Shown in pieces: positions 14,937 through 17,121 of a stretch of 17,121 nucleotides of DNA. The notes under the pieces were generated by a model. That model was not told the DNA's origin, ran no database searches, and was given only the letters and a program-made list of their open reading frames with translations. The stretch comes from Sporomusaceae bacterium UBA1887. Its GTDB lineage: Bacteria > Bacillota > Negativicutes > Sporomusales > DSM-15969. Location of the stretch: assembly GCA_002337925.1 (NCBI GenBank), contig DDHB01000091.1, positions 1 to 17,121 of the forward strand, read 5' to 3'. Position numbers and translations under genes: made by a program. Within the stretch, counting starts at the first letter, position 1. Each line of letters begins with the position of its first letter.

Positions 14937-15611
14937 CTACTTCTCCTTTAGCATAAAGCCCGCCCCGCGCACCGTTTGTATAATCGTATCCAGTTTATAA
15001 GGAGCAAGTTTTTTGCGTAAATAATGAACATATAAATCAACAATGCTTAGAACCGTATCTGAATCAAAGCCCCAAATCCGATCAAAAATCTGTTCTCTGG
15101 TTAGTATCTGTCCCTGGTTGAGAATAAAGAATTCCAAAACCTCAAACTCTTTTGTCGTTAGTCCAAGGGGGTTATTTTCAACCAACCCGTCCCTCACCTT
15201 ATTATTCAGTACAATAGTACCATAGCTCAGTTCGCCTTCTAACCCCACATTACCCCTGCGCCGCGTCAGTGCTTTTACCCTTGCCAATAATTCTCGCAGT
15301 GCAAAGGGTTTAACCAAATAGTCATCAGCACCAGTCTCCAAACCAACAACCCGGTCGTCGATGCTGTCTCTTGCAGTAAGTAATAGTATCGGAACGGGAT
15401 AACTATTACAGCGCAATGTTTTTACTATTTCCAGCCCTGATATTCCAGGCAGCATAATATCCAGTACCAGCAGATCGTAAATGCCCTGTTCAGCCATATA
15501 TAACCCTTCATCACCGGCTGCGGCCTCATCTACCGTGTACTTTTCTTCAGACAAAAGAGAAACTACTGCCTCCCTTAAAACCGTATCGTCTTCCACAACC
15601 AGAATTCGCAT
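14937..15611 (-). CDS. OmpR/PhoB family response regulator
   Basis: Two-domain regulator of 224 residues. The receiver has D8/D9, phospho-acceptor D51 in LVLDIMLPG, T79 and K101 in DDYLVKPFALREL. The C-terminal winged helix (about 128-222) has LTTKEFEVLEFFILNQ and the typical VDLYVHYLRKKLAP, RGAGFMLKE ending. The start ATG has AAGGAG 7 nt upstream. It is followed 2 nt later by its kinase, so it forms a standard two-gene unit. A hairpin and a structured stretch lie upstream (15639-15754), which may mark the unit's left boundary or a leader region. Its regulon is unknown. Confidence 0.93.
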   Translation of the reverse strand: MRILVVEDDTVLREAVVSLLSEEKYTVDEAAAGDEGLYMAEQGIYDLLVLDIMLPGISGLEIVKTLRCNSYPVPILLLTARDSIDDRVVGLETGADDYLVKPFALRELLARVKALTRRRGNVGLEGELSYGTIVLNNKVRDGLVENNPLGLTTKEFEVLEFFILNQGQILTREQIFDRIWGFDSDTVLSIVDLYVHYLRKKLAPYKLDTIIQTVRGAGFMLKEK

Positions 15612-15638
15612 GACAACACTCCTTCTAACTCAAATTAG

Positions 15639-15665
15639 AAAAGGCTTAATCGTACCAAGCCTTTT
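15639..15665 (-). terminator. hairpin between the B3/B4 gene and the response regulator
   Basis: AAAAGGCTT (15639-15647) pairs with AAGCCTTTT (15657-15665) around a 9-nt loop. On the minus strand it is followed by CTAATTTG, so the T-tract sits mostly in the stem. It could terminate the upstream B3/B4 transcript or act as an attenuator 28 nt before the response regulator start. Confidence 0.5.
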
Positions 15666-15754
15666 TAAACAGCTGGAAAACTATGCCATCCATGGCTCAT
15701 CCGGCGCAAAAGTCCTCTGGGCTCAGCCTCATCTGAAAGTTACAACAGCAAGAC
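15666..15754 (-). other. structured GC-richer intergenic stretch, possible leader RNA or dispersed repeat
   Basis: This stretch directly follows the B3/B4 stop. It is richer in G and C than the surrounding spacers and has several self-complementary pieces: a GCCATGGATGGC dyad (15685-15696), GGCTGAGCC, and outer GCTG/CAGC and AACT/AGTT pairs that could close the fold. No open frame or match to a riboswitch class I know was found. It may be a repeat unit found elsewhere in the genome. Confidence 0.3.
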
Positions 15755-16456
15755 TTAAAATGCAATACTTCTGTTATCCTTATCAATAAAGCCTACTTCC
15801 ACCTGGCAATGAAATAATTGTTGCAAGCTGCTTGCCAACTCATCCCTTGCTGCCAAAACACAGCTCTTATTTTGATCACTAAATCCATCTATCGGGAAAA
15901 AAATATTCCGGCTGTCACCGGTTACTTTACCTTGTTCACTTTGACGCCATATCCATCGACGAGTTTTCACTTTATCACCAACTGAGTAAATCAATTCATT
16001 TTGATCGACAAATTCCGCTTTCTCCTCACCAAAAGGAATAAAACTATCCCCTTCTCTAGAGAACCTCACATGAATATCTCCTGAAGCACTGTCAATATCA
16101 TGAGCACCTAAAGGTACTAGATACTTTAAGGAAATTGCATTGCCGAGATCAACAACCGGATTAATTTTGGGAAACCCTTTTTTCTTCTCAATGCGGGAGG
16201 CCATCGCTTCGATTGAGCTCATAAATTTATTAGGATTTAACCCCAGTTTTATAAAGGCATCCCGGTAAGGAAGAATTTCCGGCGATTCTTTTGTCTTTGT
16301 AGCTGTCATTTTTTCCTCAATAAAATGAATACTCGTCTCTAACAAGGCAGCAACCTCTGCATTTGGTATGCTGTTATTTATTCCTTTAGCGAGAATAACC
16401 CCAAAGCACACAGATTCCAATCTTTCAAAAACTTCATCGGAGACAACAAATTTCAT
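15755..16456 (-). CDS. B3/B4 tRNA-binding domain protein
   Basis: Cytosolic protein of 233 residues built on the B3/B4 domain known from the beta subunit of phenylalanyl-tRNA synthetase, here free-standing. Recognisable parts are the start MKFVVSDEVFERLESVCFGV (1-20), the central YRDAFIKLGLNPNKF stretch and the INPVVDLGNAISLKYLVPLGAHD block (23 residues, typical of the family). The late WIWRQSEQGKVTGDSRNIFF is the usual C-terminal part. Stand-alone B3/B4 proteins are proposed to act on mischarged or free amino acid/tRNA species, but the role is not settled. I chose ATG 16456 because GAGAGG lies 9 nt upstream. A longer frame to 16513 would run through the promoter. It has its own promoter and is followed by the structured stretch. 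Confidence 0.85.
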   Translation of the reverse strand: MKFVVSDEVFERLESVCFGVILAKGINNSIPNAEVAALLETSIHFIEEKMTATKTKESPEILPYRDAFIKLGLNPNKFMSSIEAMASRIEKKKGFPKINPVVDLGNAISLKYLVPLGAHDIDSASGDIHVRFSREGDSFIPFGEEKAEFVDQNELIYSVGDKVKTRRWIWRQSEQGKVTGDSRNIFFPIDGFSDQNKSCVLAARDELASSLQQLFHCQVEVGFIDKDNRSIAF

Positions 16457-16484
16457 TTCTCTCATCCTCTCAAGCGCATGCAGC

Positions 16485-16513
16485 ATATAACTTATCATAA
16501 ACATAGCTGTCAT
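16485..16513 (-). promoter_or_regulatory. promoter of the B3/B4 gene
   Basis: On the minus strand ATGACA (16513-16508), a 17-nt spacer and TTATAT (16490-16485) lie 28 nt before the chosen start codon. Their position supports the shorter start. Confidence 0.5.
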
Positions 16514-16584
16514 ATTTTTAGTATCATTCGTGTTTTTTATGATAAAACCTGCCTAATGCGCGGTTCACTTGCAGTTGAGAAAAA

Positions 16585-16620
16585 AGAAAAGCCTTTTGCA
16601 ATAACGCAAAAGGCTTTTCT
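16585..16620 (-). terminator. strong intrinsic terminator of the collagen-like gene
   Basis: A 15-bp perfect stem: AGAAAAGCCTTTTGC (16585-16599) with its complement at 16606-16620 and loop AATAAC. On the minus strand the stem is followed by TTTTT. It lies 20 nt after the stop of the collagen-like gene and insulates the B3/B4 gene's promoter. Confidence 0.92.
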
Positions 16621-16639
16621 TATATCTCAAACCCTTTTG

Positions 16640-17121
16640 TCAAGCACTCACTCTTGCTAAGGTCAATTGTGCACCAACTGCAGGAGCTAAAGCTAAGGTA
16701 AGTGGAATAGCTGAGTTATTACGCAAAGTTAATACATCGCCAGCTGCTAATGTAAGCATTGCCTGCCCGGAAACTACTCCTGTAGCAACCAGTGCTGATA
16801 CAGGTGTGGATGCATCAACTGTTCCATTTACAGCAATAGCAAGCTGTGACCCTACACCGGCAGTCAGACTGGCACTGTAGTCAATCTGATAAATGCCCGC
16901 AAGACCAACTGTTACGGTAGTTGTACCGGCTGTATGCGTTATATTGGTAAGCGGTCCGTTGTTCGAAAACGGGACATCCGCTCCTCCAACTACAGTTGCA
17001 TCTGCTAAAGTAGCCAACTCATATACATAACCAAATGCATCTAAGCCCGCTCCTGTAGCTCCTGTGGCTCCTGTGGCTCCCGTATCTCCGGTTGCACCAG
17101 TAGCTCCTGTGGCTCCCGTAT
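16640..17121 (-). CDS. collagen-like repeat protein with BclA-like C-terminal domain (partial)
   Basis: The 3' end of a gene that enters from the right edge. The visible 159 codons start with at least eight Gly-X-Thr/Gly triplets (mainly GAT, one GDT), which would form a collagen triple helix and are often glycosylated on Thr. A short linker, LDAFGYVYEL, leads into a domain of about 125 residues rich in Thr, Val, Ala and Gly (NGPLTNITHTAGTTTVTVG at its start, ending in GAQLTLARVSA). This fits the trimeric beta-sandwich C-terminal domain of BclA-type exosporium proteins. Such proteins coat spores in Bacilli and anaerobic spore formers. The DNA behind the triplets is a near-exact 9-nt repeat, so length variation is likely. 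The start and N-terminal anchor lie outside the window. Confidence 0.85.
   Translation of the reverse strand, partial: TGATGATGATGDTGATGATGATGAGLDAFGYVYELATLADATVVGGADVPFSNNGPLTNITHTAGTTTVTVGLAGIYQIDYSASLTAGVGSQLAIAVNGTVDASTPVSALVATGVVSGQAMLTLAAGDVLTLRNNSAIPLTLALAPAVGAQLTLARVSA

Noticed and set aside
15666..15754. Known riboswitch (TPP, SAM, cobalamin, c-di-GMP, fluoride, lysine)
   Set aside because: I compared remembered conserved cores of these classes by eye and found no convincing match. A covariance search would be decisive.

Overview
The window reads as ordinary chromosome of an anaerobic, endospore-forming Firmicute of moderate to low GC. A diderm Negativicute of the Sporomusaceae type is the best guess, inferred from three things. 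The right edge holds a collagen-like Gly-X-Thr protein with a BclA-like C-terminal domain, as on spore surfaces. The zinc-binding protein ZnuA has a cleavable signal peptide without a lipobox, which suits a cell with a true periplasm. Ferrous-iron uptake (FeoAB) and a large Fe-S flavoprotein suit an anaerobe. No rRNA, tRNA, CRISPR, phage or transposase gene was seen.

Region 1 (1-6190) is metal homeostasis. feoA and feoB run leftward from a strong promoter (TTGACA-17-TATCAT) carrying a Fur-box-like site at 2792-2806. A short hairpin lies between the two genes, and the start of a small membrane-protein gene follows feoB at the left edge. Divergently, a Fur-family regulator (probably Zur) leads zur-znuC-znuB, with znuA 95 nt downstream under its own promoter. 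Both the zur and znuA promoters are followed immediately by perfect inverted repeats, which are candidate Zur operators. A terminator closes the unit.

Region 2 (6203-10379) has a 953-residue FAD/Fe-S dehydrogenase of the Dld-II/YdiJ type (leftward), a 165-bp palindromic MITE-like repeat, and an RluA-family pseudouridine synthase (rightward) with a clear terminator.

Region 3 (10401-15611) holds two leftward signalling units. The first is a tightly coupled three-gene set: a PhnD-like substrate-binding lipoprotein, a membrane histidine kinase with a Cache-like sensor and HisKA_3 core, and a NarL/LuxR-type response regulator. Its gene order resembles the oxyanion-sensing AioX/AioS/AioR and ArxX/S/R modules, but no reductase, oxidase or transporter is next to it. 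This is the most interesting candidate system here. The second is an OmpR-type regulator with a classical HisKA kinase.

Region 4 (15612-17121) has a structured non-coding stretch with a hairpin, a free-standing B3/B4 tRNA-binding-domain protein, a strong terminator, and the 3' end of the collagen-like gene, which runs off the window.
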